64,000 nt of DNA from Takifugu bimaculatus (lineage: Eukaryota > Chordata > Actinopteri > Tetraodontiformes > Tetraodontidae). Positions 1 to 9,951 of the stretch are shown here, piece by piece. Position numbers and translations under genes: made by a program. The notes beneath the pieces were generated by a model. It made no database searches. It saw only the letters and a list, made by a program, of their open reading frames with translations, and had not been told where the DNA came from. Each line of letters opens with the position of its first letter. The first letter of the stretch is position 1. Location of the stretch: the NCBI GenBank assembly GCA_004026145.2, contig CP034991.1, positions 16,839,127 through 16,903,126 on the forward strand, given 5' to 3'.

Positions 1-84
1 GCTTTCAAGTGCTTCCGCCTTCAGTGTGAACCCAGTGTTAGAGTGAAACAGCCCCCATAAGAATCCAAAATGACTTGTTCATAC

Positions 85-187
85 TTTTTTGAGCAAGTTG
101 TCCTGGGACACCTTTCTGTCTGCCCCTACCAACCAGATCTCCTTCGGCTTCTGGAGCAGCACTAGTCGCTGTAGCAGGCTCTCGAGT
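85..187 (-). CDS. piwil1: piwil1, second coding exon
   Basis: This is the second coding exon of piwil1, downstream of exon 1 on the minus strand. It follows a good acceptor (pyrimidine-rich tract and CAG ending at 188) and continues in phase 0 from exon 1. It encodes 34 full codons including EGDLVGRGRQKGVPGQ, which lines up with the Glu-Gly-x-Leu-x-Gly-Arg-Gly-Arg-Gln segment near the N-terminus of fish and mammalian PIWIL1. The exon ends in phase 1 before a GTATGA donor at 84-79. The PAZ, MID and PIWI domains must lie beyond position 1 of the window. The overlapping 63-residue and 85-residue open frames at 79-346 are not genes. The donor choice within the A-run is the least certain part. Confidence 0.8.
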
Positions 188-1464
188 CTGGCTCCAACGA
201 AGACAACAGAAAATGCATTAATAAGGCTTCTTTTTTCAAAATTAAATAACATTTTCTTCTGCCCCCACATTCTTTCAGTTTTTTGTCCTACAAGTTCATA
301 TAATTATCAAACAATGAACCTTTTAAAATGTCCTCGGGTTACCTGAAAAGTCTCATTGTCATGACTTAGGTACTCGGTTATGCCATCAAGCACCATTTTA
401 ACTATGACAGTCCTTAAGACTTTTCAACAGTTACTAAAGTTTAACTGGGGACAAAAGTGAAACCCTAATCTAAGTAAAACAGTTTAATTCCTTCTTTAGT
501 CAAAGTTGTTACAACTTTAAATCTTGAATTTGGATAATTGCACCTACCATATGCACAAAGCATCAAATTAGTGACAACCTTTAAAGTAAATACATTTATT
601 AAACTGAAACTAAGTTGATTTTTAAAAATAATTTTCATAAATAAATGACTATAATTCAGAGATCAAGTGGCATCAAATAAACAGAATGAATGAGGTCTAA
701 ATGTGTTGTTCATGGGTTATCGGTGGGTATAAGCCGATTGGCTGCCGATCATTATCAGCCAATATGGACCTGAAACAGCTTGAGGGTGGGCTCCAAAAAA
801 GCCAATTGCATTATTATTCATAGTAAATTAACTACTCAAATGGCTAGTTTTCCCGCTCTTTGTGGAAGAGAGGTTGGCAGGATGAGTTCTCCCGTCTGGG
901 ATTCTGAAAAAGACGTAAAATTCACTGCTTGCCATGCATGTGACACTTAATTCCTTGTGAAGATGCCAAACAACAGAACACACCAAGTATGAGAAACAAA
1001 TCCGGGATTTAAACAAAAAAGAAAAAAAAGACAGCTGCCACTCAGCTGACTGGAAGTGAATCTTTTGTCTGGATCTCAAAAGGAGGGACAGTAAAAGGTG
1101 GGAGGATATGGAGTTCATTGGCCTTGAGGAGCAGCCTCTTTCTGTGGTTGAAAACATGGGGTTCCAACGAATGACATGGAGCTATGTCTCTCCTCAGTAT
1201 AAATACTTAATGCATTTTCCTGCAACTTTACGGGACGTACACATTTATCAATTCTAGTACAAATGTTTTACCCCTTTAAGTGGTCCACCAATCTAGATTG
1301 TAATTACGGGATGTGGAGGATTATTATTCTCCATAAATTCTGGGATTGGTACTGGTGGATTTATGATTCCTGTAATAGAACAGGCCCCAAAAAATGCTGA
1401 TGGAGCAACCTAGTCATTAGTGCAAAGGTAAGAGTCCGTATACAGGAAGTGACGAAACGCTTAC
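188..1464 (-). other. piwil1: piwil1 intron between first two coding exons
   Basis: This AT-rich stretch of 1277 bp is bounded by a GTAAGC donor and a CAG acceptor on the minus strand. I see no further exon, RNA gene or recognisable transposon in it. The 109-residue minus-strand open frame at 828-1157 has no recognisable motif and looks like chance. Confidence 0.7.
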
Positions 1465-1533
1465 GGCTCCAGGAGCTGCGGTCTCCGTGCCACGAGCCCT
1501 GCCGCGTGATCTTGCACGTGCTCGCCCAGTCAT
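1465..1533 (-). CDS. piwil1: piwil1, first coding exon (Piwi-like protein 1 N-terminus)
   Basis: This short exon encodes the start of Piwil1, the germline Argonaute that binds piRNAs and silences transposons. Read on the minus strand from the ATG at 1533, it gives 23 codons beginning MTGRARARSRGRARG. This is the arginine/glycine-rich start typical of vertebrate PIWIL1 (Ziwi, Hiwi). The exon ends in phase 0 at a GTAAGC donor (1464-1459). RG/AR dipeptides in this tail are known in the family as sites of arginine methylation read by Tudor proteins; that role is inferred here. The exon is conspicuously GC-rich within AT-rich DNA. A longer open frame over the same bases (1361-1624, minus) is a shadow in another frame. 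Just upstream of the ATG the minus strand reads a pyrimidine-rich tract followed by CAG/GTAAGC, so it could be the acceptor of this exon or the donor of a 5'UTR exon; I cannot tell which. Confidence 0.88.
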
Positions 1534-3669
1534 CGTAAGGCACTTCCCGGTGGCTTACCTGCATAAAAAGATTAAAACGCTGACATTTAAGTCGTAAACT
1601 GACTTTTCCCTTAACTAAATACATTATGATCCAAACTACAGTGGATGCAAGTGAAAAACACTGAAATGCAGCCTAATAATTTATAAAAATGTAACGTTCA
1701 CATAATAAAACCGTAAAATGTGCCATTTAAGGCCCCGTTACGGGGCTAGCAAACATTATCGTCAAGTAAAATACTACCACTAAGTAAAAACGATATTAAT
1801 TCTGGAGTGGTAAGATAAGACAATTTCAATCTGTCAAACGTTTTCCGATCAGAAGTTTGGTCATCCATTAGCCTAGCTTAATGATATTAGCGAGAATAAT
1901 TGGCGGAGTTTATTTCAAGAACAAGTGACGAACAGCAGTAGAAAAAAATGTTTCAAATGTTTCATATTGACATTTTATAAATTAAAATAACAGTGATAGG
2001 TTTTGAAATTCCCCGCCATAATCAGAAATCATATCGATATACTTACTATACGTACGAAGCGACAACGTGCTCAGCACAAATGCTTCAACGGCGGAGTGGC
2101 GCATCAACACATGCGGCTGTCATTCGCCTTTTCAAGTCAATTATACATTTCCTTTATACTCACATTCAAAATGCGTACCTTAAGGTACGTGTCTACATTA
2201 CTATCTTTAGAAACGAATGACTTTAATAAAACGTTTCATATTTAAAGTCTTAATTTATTTTGAATCCAAGAACTATTTTTAGGCGCAATGATCTCTGTTG
2301 TACGACTCGTTTTGGGGATTTGCCACCTCATTTGTGACCACTAGATGGCAGCAAAGTCTATTTTACGTTAAACTATCTGCTGAATAATGTTGATATAGTG
2401 TTTGTTGTCAGCGCCAGACCTGATTCAGGCCCTTTGTTGCTGAAACACTTTGAAAAGGACATTTTTGTTAAGTAGTGATGACCTTTGAAAGCTAATCAGA
2501 CGACATTTTTTATAATGTGAAGGGGAGTTTGTGGGAAAATTTTGTGATTCAAGTCGGCTAACTGGCTTCAGGCACATTTCAGAAGTAAAGAGAGAGTTGA
2601 ACCTTGAGTTCAATTCTGATTGTGGTGGAGACAGAAACCAGTTTACTTGAAAGAGTCTATATGAACATTGGAAAAGATACAGGTAGAAAATATACAACTG
2701 TGGTTAAATGCAACTGAGACCTTTTTAAGGTTTCATAAATTATTTACATGTTCTGTGAATTTTGGTTGATTAACTAATTCATAGTATGTGGCGATAGTAT
2801 TTCTTCAGAGCTAACCTTGGGCTTTTGTGACTGTACTGTATTTTAAAAAATACAACAGAAGCAAACATAAGCTTCTCATTAGGTTTTCAGACTTATAGTT
2901 CATTGTTTTTGTCAGGATGTAAAGGACCTTTCTTCCTATAGATATACATTATTTACTGACAAAGTCTTTGAAAAGGTGACTTTTCAAGGCTTTTACCAAA
3001 GACTTTATTTCCAAATTAATAATAATTTCTATTTAGGTTTATTAGAATATTAGGTTATTGGGCTTTGTTCTTTTTTATGCTGTAATCTAGTCTTTTAAGC
3101 AAATACTTAAACTTATACAATAAATGTCTATAGTCCAGCAATCCAAATGCATTAGTGGAAATGAACAAAGGCCTCTGAGAAACACAAAATTGTTATTTTT
3201 TGTTTAAAAAAAAATCCTTTGAGGGGCTACAGGAAGTGCACTGAAAATGTTGCAGCCAGCTGGGACATAAATAAAACTGCTTAATACAACAAACTCATCC
3301 TGCAGCCTCCATTTTCATGAAACCCAACATGCATGATCTGTTGAAATAAACCCATTTATTGGGTATTTTGTCTTAGTCAGTATCACAGTTGAGGGTGCCC
3401 TCTTCCCCGTCCCTACATTGGAAACACCTCCTGGTGCGCAGTGTTATTCAAATGCATGCCTCTCAATAAAAGCTTTGATTTATGACATGTTGAAAGCTTC
3501 AGTTCACCACTGCATTTTTATTCAACTGATTATTGCAAAACTAGAACAAGAGGGGATTTTGAATAATGCTGCACTATGATACCAGTAAGTGGGTTTAGAA
3601 AATTAGATTAGTCTCTTGCCTGCTGTGGAACCCATAATCTGCTTTGCATCAGTGTGCTTCGCTTTAAAG
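1534..3669. other. Intergenic, upstream of piwil1
   Basis: This AT-rich flank would contain the piwil1 promoter and any 5'UTR exon, but I cannot place a transcription start. The one notable site is a CTCF-type motif at 2338-2353. No coding exon is recognisable. Confidence 0.5.
2338..2353 (+). promoter_or_regulatory. CTCF-type binding motif
   Basis: The 16 bases CCACTAGATGGCAGCA fit the vertebrate CTCF core (CCASYAGRKGGCRS) at every position. The site lies about 0.8 kb upstream of the piwil1 ATG. Motif match only; occupancy is unknown. Confidence 0.5.
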
Positions 3670-3720
3670 ACACACACGCATACACACACAGACACACACA
3701 CACACATACACACACACACT

Positions 3721-3754
<34 letters not shown>
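3670..3754. repeat. (CA)n microsatellite
   Basis: CA dinucleotides with scattered CG, TA and GA interruptions. It creates a spurious His-Thr repeat open frame (3616-3909). Confidence 0.97.
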
Positions 3755-3756
<2 letters not shown>

Positions 3757-5786
3757 GATATGATAGCAACACTAACCAAAAAGAGATCAGTGGGAGACAT
3801 ATTTAAGATTTTAAAATATAGAATTCTACTATTGTTGCTACTTATAATTTCTGTGGATAATTTAAGGATCTACAAATACATGAAAAAGTTCATTTGCACT
3901 TCGTTTTAGCTTTCTGAACAGCTCTTTTAAACAGGCACCGACAGCCAACTACGTATGTGGGATCAAAAAAAAATTCTGCACTGTTATGAACCACGTTACT
4001 TTCTTTCTCAGCTGCAATTAGTGGAATTCTGAAATGAATGCCTAGCATATCTGAAAATTTACTTTTCTTGAACGTTTTGAGTTGATTTATTGCCATAAAG
4101 GTACCAATGGTTTCATTCAGTTAATAATGTTTACTCAAGTTTGAGTCTTTGGTACAGTTTACAGCTGCACTATAAATGTGCTTTTACGGAGATGGAAATC
4201 AGGCAACATGCTGATCAGCAGAGTCCTGCAGAGACAGGGGCCCCCTCAGAGCTCGATTCGGTGACGGGGCCATGTGATCTTTGAAAAGTCAACCAGGGTT
4301 GGTCTACAGCTGGACTACTAGAGAACAGATGCGTAGCAACAGCCTCCTGCTGTGCGGAGATGCAGTACTTGCAGGTTGATCAGGAATCTACTGTAGATTT
4401 CTTCCTCTGATAAAACCACCCCAACTCACTTTTTCATCATTCTTCATTTTAGAGCTCATTTCTAACTTCCATACATGATTCTATGAAGTCCTGCAGGTGG
4501 AATCTCAAACAGAAAACATCAGCGCCCCCCCTCCATCAAGCAAAACTCATAATCCATCTCTTCTGTGCGAGGCGGTCTCTCCACAACAGGAGCAGTGAAG
4601 ATTTAATTTCCACAAAAGATTAAGCTATCTTCTGCATCACTTGAACTTTGTGGGGGTTTGAATTTGAAATCTTTGCAGGTTTTTCCCCTCTCTTTGTCCT
4701 AAGCATCAGTTTGAAGAAAGGTGCAGTGAAGCATCAGCAGCAATGAATCTAATAAGCACATTGTGGGAATGAAGCAGAGGGAGAGAGCTTCAAAGGCAGC
4801 AAGGCACAGCATGATGGGCATCGGCGTGAACTCCCAACCTAGGACACTCAGCATGCTCTTAAGCAACCACCCCCTTTAGACTAGTCATGGGCAGTAATTA
4901 AAACCATCATTCCCACTGCCTCACTGTCTCATTAGCCACAGGACCCCCAGCTTTCATCCCACCACGTCCAAAAATATCACAACACCACACCAGTAAAAAT
5001 GATCCCGGCACTAGTAAATGTCTGACACCTCTGACAGATCTAAATATCACCCAGAGACCGGTGGAAGGCTGCAACCCCCCCATATATTCTCGTTTGTGCA
5101 GTAATGAGAAAACTACCGTCTAATGTCAGATGAATACATTCAGATATGAAAGAGCTAAATCTTCCAGACTTTACATCTAAGTCTATATAAAAATAGAAAT
5201 AGGACAAAATCACACATTTCATGCTCCCACCTTTGCAATCAAAGGTGGGATTTGAAGCGTGTAGGCATCAGTTGCAGTGGTCACTTTAATTCTTGGCTGT
5301 AGATAAAAAGAAACTGTTTCTCCCATGTTTAATTCACTGTGAGCCATGACTAACCCATGTACTACACCTGCCAACTGACTGTCTCTTTGCTTGCTTCGCA
5401 GTACGAAACTGTATTTGGACAATGATGAACATCAGCAGAGGGATCGAGGTCAGGAAAATGTGTCTTTGGATGATTTTATTTAATTCCCTGATATATTTCC
5501 TGCTGAGTAGCAGCATGCAAGACAGAGCTTTGCTAAAACCTCAATCCTCTGCATGTCATTAACCTACTTGGCATCACTGTCAACCTATTTTTATGTTTTC
5601 ATATGGTACCAAGAGAGGTTGGAACTTTTTAAAAATAAAATTATGTTTGAGAGAATAATGCTGTTCCTATCATTTTAGTTATCCATTATATTATCCTTTT
5701 GTTATTAATATTATAACCCATTATCTATTGATTTAAAAATACAGACTTTAAATGTTGTCAATGACTAATTCTAAATTTAGTTTAAA
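3755..5786. other. Intergenic, no gene seen
   Basis: Two kilobases without a coding signal. Short open frames here (for example 5040-5516, minus) show no family motif, acceptor/donor pairing or codon bias that would support an exon. Confidence 0.5.
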
Positions 5787-6040
5787 ATCAAATTTATTTA
5801 GAGCCCAAAAGCACAAGCATTGTTGCCTCTGAGGGCTTTACAAGCTGTATATTTGTACCCTCGGTCCTTGGACTCTCAAACCAGGTCAGGAAAATGTTAA
5901 AGAAAAAAACCCTTTTAGAAAGGAAGAAAAAATCCCAAGATGAGGGACGCTTGGAAGGGACAGATGTGCATTAGATGACCAGTAGAGAACCTGAACAATA
6001 ACATCACTAATATATCCATGTTCATTATAAATAGAGGTAT
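5787..6040. mobile_element. Degenerate LINE/SINE 3'-region fragment, fish type
   Basis: It begins with AATTTATTTAGAGCCC and continues with the 'TTGCCTCTGAGGGCTTTACAA' type of sequence, then a run of A-rich and 'GACAGATGTGCATTAGATGA' type sequence. In my recollection this combination is a widely dispersed retroelement tail in teleost genomes. Family name not assigned; no target duplication was identified. Confidence 0.5.
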
Positions 6041-7146
6041 AGGAGTTTGAGTAGAATCGGTTCCGGAAACAAAGGTATTAATGGTAATAGAAATGGTCAA
6101 TATGACAAATTATCAACTGTTTCTCATTCTGTGTGTGCGGGTGGGTGCATGTTGTCTATGTCTGGCATGGATGGTCCTCTTCAGGGTCATGAGAAGCCTC
6201 TGATCTTCAGTAAAACAAAGACTTGTGCCGATCAGCTCTCAGCCTGTCAGACTGCTCTGAATCATCAGCCTCTTCTGTGACGTAATTGTTTATGTGAGCA
6301 TTTTCCTAAACAGACCCTGATGCCACAAATACCATTACTATGTTCCCATTTTGTCCTCGGTGCCGTTGTGAGTCAGTCGAAATTATCAGCCAACCACAAG
6401 CTGCTTCTCAGCCAAATTCAGCTAACTGAGCCTCTCCCACTCTGTTTCTTTGAGAAGCCTTTGATGTCAGCGGGGGGCTTTTGCACTCGCAGTGATTGTA
6501 ACGAATGATACTTTAAGCGATTCTTTTTTATCCATGAGCTTAATGAAAGATTAATGGGTTTGATATTTTCCGTTGTTTATGTTTTATTTAAAAAGTAATC
6601 TGTGGCCCTTGGAACCTGCTTAAAGGTTTTTGTTAATGTTTTTTTGATAACTGGAGGTATTTAAGCCTTACAATTCTAAACAGAATAAGAAATGTTGATC
6701 TCTTTACATAATGACCTTGAGTGCTGTGCCTCTGTCTTTGTCAGAGAGAATATCTTATAGCTGTGGGAAAGATCATTTACATTTCAGCAAGCAGCAGACT
6801 GCCATGGCAAAAACGAAATGAGTCAGTGGGATTTGTGTGTATGTGTGTGGGTTTCCCCACCATCAATGTTTACTGCTTGTTAAACAGTCGGAACTATAAA
6901 ATCTGATAGTTGAGAGGAAATTTGTGGCTGATCATAAATAACTAGTTCTTTAATGTTCTTTGTTAACAGCCTACTGTGATATTCAAATATAATTTTCACT
7001 TATGACAACAGCAAAGATCTGAAGTACATTTAAGTCTCCTGAGGTTTTCCTCTTTTTATTTGCACCTATGAAGAACGAATATGCATTAATCAAACAGTTC
7101 TTTCAACTTTATTCACAGTATTGGCAGTTTTACTGCTTTTATGGGG
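6041..7146. other. Intergenic, no gene seen
   Basis: AT-rich DNA between two mobile elements. Small open frames at 6047-6906 carry no recognisable protein features. Confidence 0.5.
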
Positions 7147-7151
7147 TATAT
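7147..7151. repeat. Target-site duplication of gypsy element, left copy
   Basis: TATAT immediately before the element end (TGTTCAGG). It is repeated exactly at 9947-9951 on the other side. Five bases is the usual target duplication length for Ty3/gypsy integrases. Confidence 0.75.
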
Positions 7152-7487
7152 TGTTCAGGCTTAGTTTGATCAGGATCCGAATGGAGACGGGAACCAGCCA
7201 ACTAGGTCTCACAAAAGGGTTTATTGAAACCAAAAGAAGCCTCGAACGTAGTAGGGAAAAGCATGCTTGGCATGGTGAAAAAATCCAGCTTGTTCCTATT
7301 CCAAAGGAGGGAGGCGTGGTGACCTTGAGCAGAGAACAAAAATTATTATAACTCCTGAATCTCATACAAGAGGGCAAATAACTGACGATCAGACACTGGT
7401 GAACATGAGCCCAGGGCCTAAATAGCCAGTTGAATAGCAATAGGCAGCCGGTGCGACTGTCACCAGCGACAGCTGTAGGAAAGTGGC
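7152..7487 (-). repeat. 3' LTR of the gypsy element, truncated
   Basis: It matches the inner-to-outer portion of the 5' LTR from the GCGACAGCTGT block to the terminal CCTGAACA. The first roughly 100 bases that the 5' copy has (9847-9946) are absent. Sequence at 7488-7560 replaces them and matches neither LTR nor RT as far as I can tell. Confidence 0.75.
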
Positions 7488-7561
7488 GCAAGTGTGACCA
7501 GGGGTGCCGACGGGTGTCTAGCAGATTGAGAAGGCCAGCAGGAGGTTGGTGGGAGGACTTT

Positions 7562-8238
7562 CTAGGGGCACAAACTGGACCAGATTCTCAAAGTGGCCCA
7601 AGGGCGTGTTAAACGCCATCTTCCATTCATCACATTGATGTAGTCAAACCAGATGGTAAGCATTGCAAAGGTCCAGCTTAGAAAAGATCTGAGCCTTGTG
7701 GAGAGGACCAAACGCCGCATCGAGCAGGGGCACTTGATTCTGGAAGTGATGTAATTCAGAGCTCGATAATCTCTATAGGGTCGATGGGAGCCATTTTTCT
7801 TCTGAACGAAAAAGAACCCCACTACCACAGGGAAAGAGGAAGGGCGGATCAGACCGGACTCACCAATGTACTTTTTCATAGCTTCCTGCTCTGGCCAGGA
7901 GCGGTTGTATAGCTGACTCAAAGGCAGAGAAGCTCCTGGGAGTAGGTCGATGAGGTGGCAGAGAGAGCACGCTGCTTACTAAAGACTGCTCCCAAGTCGT
8001 GATATTCTGCAGGTACAATGGAGAGGTCGGGAACCTCCGCGGATGGATCTGGGGTTACTGAAGAGGGGGAGAGTGCAGAGCAAAGACAGTTAGTGTGGCA
8101 GGAGACACTCCAACTAGTAAGCCTACTGGACAACCAGTCGAACTGTGGGTTATGGCGGGCTAACCAGGGCGCACCAAGGACGCCAGGAGAGGAGGACGGG
8201 GGAATAAGAAAAAGCTGAATCTGTTGCCTGTGGTTACT

Positions 8239-8270
<32 letters not shown>

Positions 8271-8500
8271 TAGCGTCTTATACAATCAAAATTGTTTCAA
8301 GGCGCTTTCCAGAATGCCAGGGCCTGATGATGATGAGTGCGGTTCAATGAGTTATTTTGGCCAGGATTTCCCCGTTTAAACTGAGGATGGTCTTGTGCTC
8401 GCACAGAACCTCAGTGAGGAATACTGGCCTGCGTGACTAGATCCTGGTCGATGAAACTGTCATCTGCACTGGAATCGACAAGGAAAGACAAAGAGATGGT
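7562..8500 (-). pseudogene. gypsy pol remnant (protease linker and N-terminal reverse transcriptase)
   Basis: On the minus strand, 8133-7918 encodes the linker that precedes RT (VPAEYHDLGAVFSKQRALS). Then 7921-7562 gives the RT N-terminus: PEQEAMKKYIGESGLIRPS, FFFVQKKNGSHRPYRDYRAL. The frame shifts again before the segment that in intact relatives reads EWKxAFNTPLGHFE. The catalytic YxDD box, RNase H and integrase are absent because the element is deleted from here into the 3' LTR. Confidence 0.85.
8240..8325. mobile_element. LINE/SINE 3' tail nested in the gypsy element
   Basis: Five AATC units followed by TTTATTTATATAGCGTCTTA and a 'CAAGGCGCTTTCCAGAA' block. This is a common teleost non-LTR retroelement terminus. 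It interrupts the gypsy protease region, because gypsy-like coding sequence resumes on both sides. It must therefore be a later insertion than the gypsy element. Confidence 0.65.
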
Positions 8501-8619
8501 GTAATTAGGCCAAAGAAGCATACCTGGCAGCATCAAATGGGCCGGAGAAGCTCCGCCCGTTAACGCTCCTGCATGCGCTGGCGAGCTTAATCTTTTAGGC
8601 CGAGCCGGACACGCAGCAA

Positions 8620-9481
8620 TGAAATGGTCTGGTTGACCGCAGTACAGGAAGACCTTGGTGGTTACCCTTCTCTGCCTTTCAGAATAGGAGAGTTTGGTTC
8701 GTCCCAGCTGTGTGGGCTCAGAAGCTGCGACTTCAGGAGGAGGGACATGGCTTCATGTTGGTGGTTCAGCCGCAGCGTCACTCAACCTGGCAGAGGCCAT
8801 TGGAGAAACCTCATGATGCAACCTGACCCTCTTTCTCCCTCTCTCCCTGAGGTGATTGTCCAATTGAATGGTGAGGTTGAATAACTTCTCCAAATTTGGC
8901 ATCTCCTCTTGAGCTGCCAACTCGTCTTTTAGTTCCTCCACCAGCCCCTGAACATAAATTCCCCTGAGGGTGGTGTCATTCCAACGACTGTTGGGTGCAA
9001 GGATCCGGAAATGGATGGAATAATCAGCCATGGCACTAGCCACCTGGCGCAGAGACAGTAGTTTTGATGCTGTCTCACTGTTCTGGACTGGGTGGCCTGA
9101 ACACACATCTGAGCTCCGTGGAGAAGGAAGAGTAATTATGGCAGTAGCCCATTGTGCCGCCCTTCCGGATAACAAGTTGACAATAACGGCAATTTTAGAT
9201 TTCTCATGGGTACATTAGAGGTTGAACAATAAACTACTGCACCTGCCCACCTCAGCAGAATAACGTTCGGGAATGTGGACATGAGGCTCACATGGTGCAG
9301 CGGCAGAGGAAGGAATGGAGGCCAGCTGAGTGTCAACTCCTGGAGCTGCTGAGGTCGAAGGGGCTGGAGACTGGCCCGGATAACCTTGGGTGAGACGTTT
9401 AGCCACGGTGGTAGTGAGATCCTGAGATCCTGCCATAAGCCTCCAAGGTCTTGCAACTGAGTCACTGTCTGCAGGGTCCAT
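8620..9481 (-). pseudogene. gypsy gag remnant (capsid region and zinc knuckle)
   Basis: Broken gag frames on the minus strand. The first starts at the ATG at 9481 with MDPADSDSVARPW and reaches EPHVHIPERYSAEVG, the lead-in to the capsid. The second (9175-8753) contains the LLSLRQ...YSIHFRILA...LRGIYVQGLVEELKDELA region and the LFNLTIQLDNHLRER helix typical of fish gypsy Gag. Near 8640-8605 a further frame shows a decayed CCHC knuckle (YCGQPDHFIAAC with the first cysteine lost). At least two frameshifts separate these pieces, so no intact Gag is made. Confidence 0.85.
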
Positions 9482-9497
9482 ACTGGTCTGATTGTTC

Positions 9498-9946
9498 TGT
9501 TAAGGTTTAGTTTGATCAGGACCCAAATGCAGAAAGGAACCAGCCAACTAGGTCTCACAAAAGGGTTTATTGAAAACAAAAGAAGCTCCGAACAAAGTGG
9601 GGAAAAACATGCTCGGCACGGGGAAAAGGTCTTGCTCGTTCCTTTTCTAAAGGAGGGAGGCATATTGACCTTGAGCAGAGAACAAAAACGATTATAAATC
9701 CCGAATCTCATACAAGAGGGCAAATACCCAGGTCCATGTTTATCACATCACTGACAAAATGATAAGATGCTGGTCAACAGGAGCCCAGGGCCTAAACAAC
9801 TAGTTGATTAGCAATAGGCAGCCAGTGTGACTGTGACCAGCGACAGCTGTGGTAAAGTAGCTCCACCACGCCCCTGGAGAAAGAACAGAGCAGGAACAGG
9901 GCAAACAACCAACAAAGAACACCAAACAACACCCAGGACCCTGACA
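9498..9946 (-). repeat. 5' LTR of the gypsy element
   Basis: Read on the minus strand it begins TGTCAGGGTCCTGGG and ends CTTAACA, giving the standard TG...CA termini over 449 bp. It is directly followed by the TATAT target duplication outside and the gag start inside. Confidence 0.8.
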
Positions 9947-9951
9947 TATAT
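9947..9951. repeat. Target-site duplication of gypsy element, right copy
   Basis: TATAT directly after the LTR terminus TGACA, identical to 7147-7151. Confidence 0.75.

Larger units (their letters stand above)
7152..9946 (-). mobile_element. Ty3/gypsy LTR retrotransposon, degenerate and internally deleted
   Basis: This is a minus-strand Ty3/gypsy (Metaviridae-type) element. From the 5' side (high coordinate) it has an LTR (9498-9946), gag (about 9481-8620), a protease/linker segment (about 8500-7920) and the start of reverse transcriptase (about 7921-7562), then a partial 3' LTR (7152 to about 7487). The two terminal repeats are clearly related, sharing long blocks such as the GGTCTCACAAAAGGGTTTATTG stretch, but differ at many positions. 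Most of RT, RNase H and integrase are missing, so it cannot move by itself. Perfect TATAT duplications flank it. Frames are broken by several shifts. I see no convincing tRNA primer-binding site next to the 5' LTR. The LTR divergence implies an old insertion. Confidence 0.9.

Noticed and set aside
1..30. A possible third piwil1 exon at the very edge of the window
   Set aside because: A weak acceptor exists, but joining it in phase to exon 2 gives an early stop, so I do not call it.
1361..1624. 87-residue minus-strand frame, and a plus-strand frame over 1440-1531 that looked like a GC-rich exon
   Set aside because: The same bases read in a third frame give the piwil1 start, which matches a known family and has proper splice phase.
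3616..3909. 97-residue frame with His-Thr repeats
   Set aside because: Product of the CA microsatellite.
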